From: Trypanosoma brucei gambiense DAL972
Lineage: Eukaryota > Euglenozoa > Kinetoplastea > Trypanosomatida > Trypanosomatidae
Direction of reading: 5' to 3'
NCBI RefSeq assembly: GCF_000210295.1
Contig: NC_026744.1
Location: 3,906,001-3,970,000, forward strand
Length of the DNA: 64,000 bases
The position numbers were made by a program, and so were the translations under genes. The notes beneath the pieces are model-generated. The model did not search any database, was not told the DNA's origin, and saw nothing but the letters and a program-made list of their open reading frames with translations. Positions 10,186 to 21,400 of this stretch are shown one piece after another. Each line of letters begins with the position of its first letter. Position 1 is the stretch's first letter.

Positions 10186-11475
10186 TCAACTCTCCTCCCC
10201 ATCTTCTGCTACTAATAGTGAGTTAGTCTCTGTAACATTACTTCCAACTCGTCTGTTTTCCTCCCGGAAATCTCTACCGCCTCCGTCAGATGCAGGGCTC
10301 AGTAGAGGTAATTGTTCAGGGGACTCTGCTACGTCAGCAGCTGGGACGTTAAATTCCTCTTCTGGAGAAACAGGAGGCGATTGCTTAAATTTAACAATGA
10401 CAACAGACATGTTGTCGCATCCAACACCAAAGGGATGGGGGGAAAGGCAGTGATCCAGCAATTCCTCGGCTATTTTGTCCAAGGGGACCTGACGCTGGAT
10501 GCGGAGACGCACAAACCGCACCACTTGTTCGTTGCTCAACACATCCCATATCCCATCGCAAGCGACAACCGCGAATTCATCGCGTGTGCGGTCCAAAAGA
10601 GTGCGATGAACCTCCGGAGCACTCGTAACAGCCTGTTGATCCCACGGCACCAGAGTATTTGACTTGAAACTGAAGTCACCGATAGCCCTGCTAAGAGCCA
10701 ACGCTCCATTCACACGGCGGTTCCACACATAGCCGCCAGCACGTTCAATGCGGGTCTGTTCCGTAGGAAGAAAGGGCTTGTGGTCTGTGCTGAGAGGCAC
10801 CGGTTCCCCATCGCTACAGAGTACCGATCGGCTGTCCCCAGCATTGCCGCAGTAGAGATTGTCACCCTTAACAAAGAGAACAACCGCTGTACAACCACTC
10901 TTTTCATCCTTAAAATTTGAATAGATGTGCTTATCTATGGTCATAAATCCGTCGTAGATAGCCCTAGAGTAGTTTCCATTTTTATATGCCTCAGTTTGCG
11001 ATATGAACCCGAATATATTGCCACCACAAAACTTCGCCACATTCGCCCCACTGTGGCCGTCAAACACACCGAAAAAGCCACCGTCACAGGTCAGGAGAGT
11101 AACATGATCATCCTCCATAGCCCGACGCCAGCCCTGCATGCAGCTAAACCCGAAGGAAACCCACGCATTCTCTCCACAATCTGAGAATTTCTGATTACTA
11201 GGATGCTGCATCAAGTCCGCACGACGTAGCATATTATTATAATTTGCCTCATTAGCGTTGACGACCACGAGGTTCAGTGCATGTCGCAGTAAGTTAAACG
11301 AGCCGAACAAGAACAGCGCCAGGGTAATTATAACTGTGATGGGCCCCATTTTGGTCCCGACCAAATAACTAGCGACTATTGAAACAGCAAACGCCGCAAA
11401 AGCGCGAGCAATAGACGCTCTTGGCACGACGCAGGGACGTACGGGCGGCTGCCGGGGAGGCATCGCGCCTTTCAT
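10186..11475 (-). CDS. Membrane-anchored PP2C-type protein phosphatase
   Basis: The product is 429 residues from the ATG at 11475; the frame to 11496 starts with GTG, and a second ATG at 11463 is possible. Residues about 22-40 and 43-72 are hydrophobic and form one or two membrane segments. The catalytic domain runs from about residue 104 to 395. PP2C metal and catalytic motifs are present: RRAMEDDH (117-124), FFGVFDGHSG (134-143), CGNAGDSRSVL, SRAIGDFSFK, CDGIWDVLSNEQVV and CDNMSVVIV. PP2C enzymes remove phosphate from Ser/Thr using Mn/Mg ions. All metal-binding aspartates appear to be kept, so an active enzyme is expected. The C-terminal 50 residues are acidic and variable. Substrates and the membrane involved cannot be told. 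Confidence 0.9.
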   Translation of the reverse strand: MKGAMPPRQPPVRPCVVPRASIARAFAAFAVSIVASYLVGTKMGPITVIITLALFLFGSFNLLRHALNLVVVNANEANYNNMLRRADLMQHPSNQKFSDCGENAWVSFGFSCMQGWRRAMEDDHVTLLTCDGGFFGVFDGHSGANVAKFCGGNIFGFISQTEAYKNGNYSRAIYDGFMTIDKHIYSNFKDEKSGCTAVVLFVKGDNLYCGNAGDSRSVLCSDGEPVPLSTDHKPFLPTEQTRIERAGGYVWNRRVNGALALSRAIGDFSFKSNTLVPWDQQAVTSAPEVHRTLLDRTRDEFAVVACDGIWDVLSNEQVVRFVRLRIQRQVPLDKIAEELLDHCLSPHPFGVGCDNMSVVIVKFKQSPPVSPEEEFNVPAADVAESPEQLPLLSPASDGGGRDFREENRRVGSNVTETNSLLVAEDGEES

Positions 11476-12498
11476 ACTACTACTTAAACTAACCACCGTT
11501 TAATCCACTGATGAGTACGTACGAATTGTAAGTGAAAAGGGGGAACAGCCGGTGGGTGAGTTTTTTTATTTAAAAAATCACAACGGCGGATTGTGAGGAG
11601 TCTAAGAGACGAAAAGAAGAAGTTAACCAGTAGAGTCAATTGCATTACTTTATTCACGTAAACCACTCACTTCACCACTTGTTGTTGCAGCCAATTGTTC
11701 TCGTCCTGTTCGAAATTCGTTACGTTGTTCAAACCAACCTTCACGTTTTTCAAGCGCATCTACCTGCTCATTGATGCACACATCATGTACTGTATAGCAT
11801 AATTCTTGAATAACGTTGCAAGGCATGACACAGCACGAAAATGACATATACAGCAAACAAAAAAAGTGGAAACTGGAGCCAATAAAGTTAACACCGCAAG
11901 GGCGGAACAATCAACATTATGAGGAAATAATGAGTAACACAACTCCTCCACGACATTGAGCCACGTGGGCAACTGAATCACGTCACACGAGCACAAACAC
12001 TTAGTGGTGAGTACATATGCTCAAGAAACCACGGACATAGAAAAGTAAGGGCCCACATATCGATGCACCCTTCAAGCCTGGTCTGCCTACTGAATAGTTG
12101 CGAAAACAGAGGATGGATTTAAAAAAAATGATTACAAAACGAACAAGGAAACAAACAATCATATACATAAGCGAAAATAGGCACACACGTACGAATCTAA
12201 ATGTGTAGTCTCATGGGGGCTTGACGAGCTAGGATACCTTATACAAACATCAAGGTCTCCGGAAATGCAGTAATGTGAACGCGGAACCTTCTCACGACAG
12301 AGTGAAAAAAGAAAACGTACCTTCGCAAAGGATGATGCTGGATAAAAAATATGAGACCTCACTTCATGCCGAATATGTACCTGAGAAAAAGCACACACTC
12401 ACAACGTTCACATTATTAAACACTGTGCGGAATAACACATAATGGTGCGAGTGGGATAGATGAGAGTCACTATCAAGCATGCCACTACATCGTCGGCG
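11476..12498. other. Intergenic region, about 1.0 kb
   Basis: It holds the 3' UTR of the giant gene and the leader of the PP2C gene, where a C/T-rich transcript stretch near 11520-11545 precedes an AG at about 11507. No gene was recognised. Confidence 0.4.
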
Positions 12499-15400
12499 TC
12501 ACCCTGAGCACTCATCGACATCGACAGAAACTGATGAAGCGCTATACCTTCCGGAGGTGCGGGAAATCGTGTCTGCATCGCACGCCGACTGTGTTCTAGT
12601 ATCGTCTCCATATGTTACTAGCAACTGCCCACTGTTATTTGTATCTGCTTGTTCCCCCTCGTCATCGGCTTTTGGTGGGTCAACTGAGGTATTGCCCACG
12701 GAGCAGCAGTAGTTCTCAATGGGAAGCTGGTGAAGTTGGTGTGAGGGGCCAACCGCATGGGGTAGGGTCTCGTACACAAATGCACCAAAGCGATGCGAGC
12801 GCGTCCCCAACCCTGATTCGGACTCCTGGTAACAATCAGATGATTGCTCAGAGAACTGCCCGGCGATGGGACATGCTTCTTCCGTTTGCTCGTCGGGCTC
12901 TTGACGGTCAACATTTTCGCAGTCCAAATAACTCCTCTCTTCGCCGGCCGATTTTCCATCAGTATTTACCATCCCTTCCCCATCAGTTCCCTTAGTTCTG
13001 TTGCTGGTGCTGTGGTACCGGCAGGCGGTCGCGTTCTCACTCCCAAGGGACACAGCAGAGAGTTGATGCAAATTGACGGCTGATGACCCCAGAGACGTGG
13101 AGAAGGAATCTACGAGATACTTCACAATGTCGGTGATGACTTGTTCGTTGTCGATCAAGGAAACTAGCGGTAAAGGGTGGCGTCGACTATCATAGACCAA
13201 GTTTTTCTGCTTCGCGGGTCGGCAAGCCTTAAGGCATTCCGCTTTGGCCAATACTTCCTCGGCTATAACGGAAACGAGTAACCTGTCGACTAAGGGAACC
13301 TCATTGACATCTACTAAGGCATTCTGCATGATGACATCGTCAAGGGCGGTTTCCAAATCGGGAAGAAATTTCAACAGGAGGTCCGTAATGTACGTATGAC
13401 CACGCTCATGGTACCATAGAAGCGCTGAAACAAACGAAAGAAGTTTACTCCACATCGGGAAGGGTGTGTGGTGCGACCGGAACAGTGACATAAACGGGAG
13501 TACAACGAGAATCTCAAAGTATTGTTGGAAAGAGAGAACGTTGTCCTCACACAAACAGCACCTATCATCTGCCGTATCCGCGCAACTGTGAAGGGAACAA
13601 ACGTCAATGTCGTCCAGTCCCGAGCCAGAAAACGGGCTTCCGGGATGAACACCATTCTGCTTACTCAAATCCACACGGCTAAGAAGCATTTCAACCGAGG
13701 GAACGTTGAATACCTCCGAGCACACTCGAAACAGTTCATCCAGCACATATTTCATCCGCAACGACAAATTCTTCAGCGAACTACCAGAACCACCCGAAAA
13801 CACCACTAACGACTGCTTCCACGTCTCGCCAAACAGTCCTAGACAATCCCAGAGGGAATACACTGGTGGGCCACCAAGGTCGGCGTTGCTCCTCACAAGG
13901 TTCGTCGTGCTGTTCTCTCTGCTTTTCGATTCTTCTACGTGCAGTGTCTTGAGGACCTCCGGACTGAACCCAGCCAAATTAAGGGACACCCAGTCACATA
14001 GGAGAACCAGCTCGGAGAAGGCCAGCAGTGCTGCACTACCACTATTATCCTGACTGAATTCACTTAAATACTTCAGCACTACAGCGGTGTTGTGCTTATA
14101 GTTACGCCCTATGGTACTGCGCAGTTCATCGTTATCCCTCTTTTGCTTTGCCGTAAGCCTTCCCTGCTGGAGGAGCACAAGTTGCACAGCTGCGCACTCC
14201 GGTAGGACGGTTAATTGGAAGGTACCCGACGAGCAGGGAGGAGGTTTGGGTATTACGTTAAGAAATTTCAAGCATCCATGTCTGTGGAAAACCGTCAGCA
14301 AGTCACATACCGAGGACCAAGCATCAGAAGCGAACAAGAGTGCAAAACCAGCCCAGAAACATGAAACAAGGTAACTGCTTGGGAACGAGCTATTGCTTCC
14401 AAACGGGGTCGCAATTGCCAAAACCTCAGGCTTCGTTCTGTCCATCCCCTGCTTCTGAGATTCCGAGGAATAGAGAATCTCATGGATCGTTATGTCGCGC
14501 AGCAGGCACGCCAGCGTTGTTATGACAGGAATGCACGAGACATACCTTTTGTTCGTCACTATATGCTGAGGATTAGCACCCGACTGGACGGTGCTGTTCG
14601 CCCCCACACGATCCGACAAAACTGCGAGTAGGTGACGCAACAGGTTCGCTTCTGCCAGCTGCATTGACATCTTTTCCACCCACAGATGTCGGCTGCCGCA
14701 GCCGACAAGAAGGTTCTCGGTTGAGAGGGAGAGACACGTGGAGATGCTCCGAATTACCTTCATGCAGAGAAGCGAAATATGTGAATGAACTTGGTGCCTC
14801 CGTTGCCACGCCCTGTTTTCCATCATAAAACCCTGTGTCAGCCATTTCGATGAATCATGGAGGCATCGCTGAAGAAACCGTCGTCCGAACACATTTCGAC
14901 CGTGCCCTGTAATTCCCATGAACAGCTCAGCGAAAACAATATCCACGGTGGAAGAGGGGGAATGAGCATGGTTCTCATTTAATTTTGAATCGCCAAAGAC
15001 CAGCGACTCTTCCAGTAGCAACGTATCCCAACATTCCCATATCTGCTGCATTTCATTCCCTTTCTGCGCCATCATCAAATCACGATGTCTTAACCTTGTG
15101 AGAGTGAGTTCCAACCAGTACTTTGTAGAATTCGGAGCACGGTACGTCGGGTCCGTTACGGTCCCCTTCAGCAACTTCTCCAACACCTTAAAAGCAAGGT
15201 CCACAACATAAAAGCGCGAGCCTGGCTCGTCCCGCTCATCTGACCGGTGCAACACACCGGAACTGAGGTGTGCGAGCAACATACATGAAAAATGGATGTG
15301 TAAAGTAAGATAATCCCTGTGCGCGACGCGATATATATCCTTCTTCCTCTTCAAGCGGTCCCGCCGCTTCCTTTCTTCGGACTGTTTGTCATCCTTTTCA

Positions 15401-18400
15401 ACAGTAATTGTACGCTCAGCAGCAAAAGTTGTGTGAGTACCGCCATGAACAACTACTGTGCCGTTACTTTCAGTACTGCAGTGCTCTACAACCGATCCGT
15501 AATCAATCACGCTCTTCTCATCAGACGCTCGGAAAGCACCCGCCTCCTCTGATTCTGAAGAGGAAAAATTACTTCCGTCGTTCTGAACGAGCGTATTATC
15601 GTCGCTTTCAGAGCTTGCCTCGCTCTGTTGCACCACCGATCCCGTTTCCTGTTCATCCTCAACACAACTTCCTTCATCAGCATTAGTTGCATCGCGCTTC
15701 GCGAGGCTAATGATCACGTCACGTGATGGATAAGACGAGGATACGACATGCCGTTCATTCTTTACTTCGCAAGACCCTGCAACACTCGTAAATTCTCCAA
15801 GGGCAGAGAGGTCACGATAAATTTCCATCCATAGGCGTTGGCCATGCTCCTGCAGTCGCTCAATTGACCAAGATGCGAAAAATAGAACACTTACGAGTGG
15901 TTTCACAAAACTTAGCTCCAAAGAGGTCTCCACATCGTCTGGGTAAAGGGGCATCGGGGAAAGACATGTACGACCTGAACATCTCTCTCTCCGCACCGTA
16001 CTAAAAGCACGGCCTCTTACTGCTTCTTGTGATAGCCTCTGAAGTCCGTGCCAGATGTTTTCCTCGGCAATCCATGCCATCTTACCTTTACCAGCAACAT
16101 TAACGTTGGGACAGCGGCCGATTGACATTTCGAAATTTATGCAATTCACCGACGACATCGCTGTGTAACTGGGTGCGATTCTATCATCTTTTGAAAACTC
16201 TGAAGTGATGTCGTTCAGCGCAGTGTCGTACTTTGTGGAACTACTTGGCGCACTTGACGCGTGCCTTTGGTTCAGAAGCCTCATTTGATATATTGAAAAC
16301 AAAAAGAAATTGTAGTATGTGCTCTGTATCTGGGAGTCCAGGCTTACACGACCCTCTCCCACCCCCTGTGACAACTTTTCGCTGGAAATAAATCTATCAA
16401 TGTAGTAGGCAATAGTGTTCTTATCAGCAATATCTATCATAGATGTCACGAGGACTGCAATGAAGCGATCCCTTCCGGCACCTTCATATGCAATCCAACC
16501 ACCCCATACTTCAGCAATGTAATTATCCGAAATTGAGTTTCGACATGCCTGAGTAACCTTTAACATAGTGCGAAGGCTTTCTTCTGTAGCTTCCACTTGT
16601 CGCACAAACAGAGACAGTAGCCTGAGTGCTATTTTTACTGAAACAGGGTGTATTGGAGCTGTAGATGAAACCGTGGCCCCTGCGGAAAGGATGATAGAGC
16701 TCGCCATTGTAAAGAAATTTTGCAAAAGCTGACCGGATACGTCCACGTTATCCCTTTGCATTCGTGTTGCGTTGAGAAGGAGGTAAAACCAACGAGCAAA
16801 CCCATCCTCGCCACTTGTATCATTTATAAGCAGTTCTCCACAGAGCAACTGCAGTAGCGCCTTCGCCTTGGAACGAACGATCGGATCAAAAACAGGTCCA
16901 ACGGAAGACTCTTCGTACGAATACATCAATGCGTAAAAGATTAAGGAGCTGTTGGTTACTATCATTTTGTTCACGCTGTCGCAGCTTGTGCCGCTTCCCA
17001 GCAAACTTGCACGTGCGTCTGAGCTAGCATCAGAACGCGTTTGGTAGGATATACGCTTTACACAAACCCTCGGTGACGTCACCGTCCGCTCTAGACGACC
17101 CCACAGAACTGAAAAGGCAGTTACCATTATGGAGAACAGTGACCTGTGAACTGGGCTATCAACTGGCTCTTGGTGAAGCACACGACGCATTGATTCCCAT
17201 GATGAAGCGTCAGCGACTAGAAGCGTCACCGCGATATTGAAGATACACGGCATGTCACCCTCGAGGTTAGTGTTATTTGGCGGTAGAGCGTGCTGCAACC
17301 ACTTCAGGAAATTCTCTGAAAAACTGTTTGCAATACTGGCTACGGTCGCACTCGGAGAGCCCCCTGTAAGTTGCTCCATTGATAATATAACCGTTTGCAA
17401 AGCAAGAACACCCTTCTCCATGGCAACTAGAACATTCGGATGCAACTGCGCCTCGGGGTTGTCATCGACTTGCAAAGGGTTTATGTCGAGAAACCACTGA
17501 ACCTGATGTGTCAGGCTGTAAAATACTTTGAGAAGCAATATGCTCTTTAGTTGTGTTTCCAGGTACTTCGTTTCCTTTGAAAATATCAATGTCACCAAGT
17601 CGTAAAACAAACCACGAAGGAAAATAATGGTCATCGCTCCCCCAACTGTGTTACGGCTGAAAGAAGCCCTCAACTCATCACCGTTGTTCGTAGCTGGAAG
17701 ACTCCGTGACAGCGCAAGCCAAGAGCGCGCGGCCACTCCATTTCCCTCGTCGAGTATTTGAAACAGAGTTTCTGCCTGAAGCTCTTGTTGTTCTTCAATG
17801 TTCTCACCAGCTTCAAACAGGCGTGTGTTACCAAGCAACAGAAAATCAATAGTCCCAACAATAATCTTCTCCATTTGCGTACGCTGTATGGCTAATTTCT
17901 CCTGCTCACGGCTTGGAATAATGGGAGGTTTTACAAAGAAGCGGCGACCCACAACCACAAGGGTTGGCAAGAAAACAGATAAACACGCCCAGGCCTTATG
18001 TTCCGCATCCTTCGCTGAGTGGCTACAGTTGCATTTGTACAGGATATCTCGAAGGCTCTTGATGAGGGGATGGTTACTGTCCATCACACCAGGAAAGGTA
18101 ACGAGTGGCGTGTCCCGTGTCCATGTGTATTCAAGTGGTCCAAGATGAAGAAACTGCAAAACATCAAAAAAGGAGAACGTGGTAGTAGAACTCACTCCAT
18201 ACGTGATCAAGGGCACTGTGATGTCATCCATCAACTTGTTGTATTCCGCATATCGACTAATAATTTGCCACGTTACTTCTTTGTAGTCATCAAAATTACC
18301 CACAATCGTAGTATTTCCGCCATGCCGGTGCCCGGGTCGATTACGCTCGCCTCCAGCTGTCACGCGATTTGCATCCGGTAGGCTTTTGGTGTTATCGACA

Positions 18401-21400
18401 GATAATATCAAGAACCTCAAAACATAGCAAGACCTCCACAGAGGTAGTTTTCCCTCCATGTGGAGTTTCAAACCACGTTGGACTATTTCCCCTGCAAGGG
18501 CACACGTCACGCGCACAAGCGCGGAGCCAGGGTAGTAACAGTGGGTTGCGAGAACAAGTGCTAACGCAGACACGAATATGAGGAGATATGCCTCACTATC
18601 CGCCATCATGCAGCGGTCGCCAAGTGGAGTTGAGACCAGCGGGCTCCCCGAGTTGTTCACACGAATGTGCATTTCAACATCCGCAGGCGTCCCGCGTGAG
18701 GATTCTACTACACCTATATGCGTCCGGAATGACCTCTCTCCCACATATCCCATTCCCTTTTGATGCCTTTCAGACTTAGGATGCCAGCTGGTACTTGCGG
18801 GAAATGGGATGTAAGACTCCTCCAGTGATAAGTACATATCTTCGAAGCTTTCACCAACCTCCTTTAGAACCTCAGAAGCCGTGAATCGTTGATTCTGTGC
18901 TCCTTCGTGGCCATGAGCTCCCAACCTCATCCCAGCAGAAGTCCCGGGAGCATTGTGAGTCCTTCCAACAGCATCCTCATTCGTTGAGAGTTGGTCCCCA
19001 CAATGGACGCGCTGCAGAGACAGTAGAGAAGCTAATATGTCCAACTGCAGAAGCGCCTGCTGCCGCACAGTGCGGCGAGTGTGACCAAGTAGAATGATAG
19101 CTAACCCTTCAAGTGCGTCCATGAGTGTTGTGCCTTCAAGTGCCCTCACTACATACCAACCTTCTGATTCCGGCGAAGAAAAGCATCCTTCCAGTTGGTC
19201 AACATTTCTGTTCATGGGTATTAACAGCCAATTCCATTTGTCTCTGCGTGAACCTACAGCACAGTTAAATGCCCTCACCTCTGCCCCCGCGGAAAAAAAA
19301 TCCCATCGACGACCCAACTGAGGTGAATCCTTGACATCATCATGAGTCGTTCGCACGTACATGTCGTTGAGGGTTATGTACTCCATTTCGTCTCTAAGCT
19401 CTAGCAGGTGTGAAGTAAGATACTTCACCAACTCTTCCACACGCCCATTATCTTCACTAACAAGTACGTCGATAACACTCTCAGCCAGTCTGTATATCGC
19501 GAAGGCACAACTACAAAGGCTTCGCCTCCCGTAACTACTCCCGTTGCTATTGTTTCCGCTCTTCAGGTAAAGCGGCAACACCACACGAGCAACGGCCTCC
19601 TTGAGTTGTGAGTCTGCCCCCACAAGAAGTTTCGGTAGCGTGAGGCTTCTATCGAGCATAGCGCGTGCAGGAGTGAAAAAACCAGCGACAATAAGAACAC
19701 TAACAAGTTGAAGCTTGAATTCGCTTGTACCGTTCATCGAACTCTCCTGCGCAGCATCATTTAGGTACTCAAAGGCTGCCTTACGTATATCGTTAATAGC
19801 GGTTTGTATGTTGTTCGTAAACTTTATAAAAGTAAGCAAATTTTTCAAGTGACCTTCGTGCCAAAGTGCAGTGGGTCCTTCGACCGTAGTGACGACATAG
19901 TTATAGCACGAACCGCGGCAAAATATCATTCCCATAATCTTACTTCGAATCTGTGTTTTTGTATCGGTAAAATCGTCATACAGCTCGTCAACAGTGTTGT
20001 GATACCCACAATTTAAATTACATGCAAGTACAGCGTTCTTAGTGCCATTTTTCTGCTCAGACATCTTTGAGTCCACTGAAAAGTACTTCAACTCACAGAG
20101 CGCAGAGAGCGCGCGCATGGCAATGAGTTGGCCGTAGCAGATGGTCGGACCCTTTACACTTTTTACAGACCCTCTTGTTTTGTTCCTGCAATCGAGCAGC
20201 CTTAACAGCCAACCTGTTGCTTTGAGGTAGAAGTGTTCCTGCTGCAGGCAAAACAATAACAAATCTGATGCCGCCATAATGCACGCCGGAGCACCAGTGC
20301 CTTCCCGCCACTTTTCGTTGTGTAGGTCCTTGACCAACATCTTTTCCGTATAGTAAAGAAAGCACTCGGTGCAGCTCTTTACATCTTCAGCCAATGCCGT
20401 CGCGTTTCTTAGGTGCAGATCAACAAGTAGCCCACCAACGTGTAACGTGGAGTAAAGAATGGAGCTTCTGTCTATATTATCAACCGAAGAGAACAAATTT
20501 CTCAATGTCTTCAAAAAGCTCGGCATTTTTTTCAAAAGAGATGCTGGGGACACACAACCCAGCATCGCGGCAACGGAAATAGCATACCACATGGAATATT
20601 TGCACTTTCGCCAGGAGTCTAATTCGCCTAGCAGCATCTCGGATATCGGTTGCCCCGAAGAACCCACCAACTGATCATGTATTTTGGTATTGCCGTTGTC
20701 TGGTACAGGTTGCGGAAACAAACAACCCAAAAGTAGCAATGTGACGACACCACGTAGTCGCTTCTCCTTCTTCGCATGTGGCAGTATCTTCTTCACAAGA
20801 ACGAGTAATACTACAAGTGAATCCACGCTACCTGGACCATTGTGAAAAATGTGGCACATATATAGCGCGTCGAAGAAAACAGTAACAAACATACTTTCCA
20901 CGGCTTTTGTTCCTTTTGACGCCTCAACCGACTTCAGGGATGAGCATTTGCTGAATAATTCCGTCGCTAAGTCTTGAAATCGAGTAGATAGAAACGATGG
21001 CAGCTTTCCACTCAAAATGATTGGGAGACCCCCCACCTGTGCGTCATTAGTCAAAGAAGTTCTACCACCCCTAGTTTTTTCAGACCAGTTGCGGTGAAAG
21101 TGCCAAAGGCATTCCAAGTCCTGCACAAGTACCTGACGGTTTGCTTGAGGAATACCCGACCTCACCCTACTTACAATATCATCCCACCTCACACTTTCCC
21201 AAGTTTCGCACGAGAGACGTGCTTCCTTCAGCAACGAAACACAAAGACGCACCGAACTCATACAGTGCCCTCTAACAGCTTGCTCATCAATTTGAGATAA
21301 AAGGTCGTAGCAAGAGCTAGAGAGCAAGGAATAGTACACACGTGACGGTGACACAATGCTGCAACCTGCACTCTGTAGTACCGCATGGTAATGGGCCTCC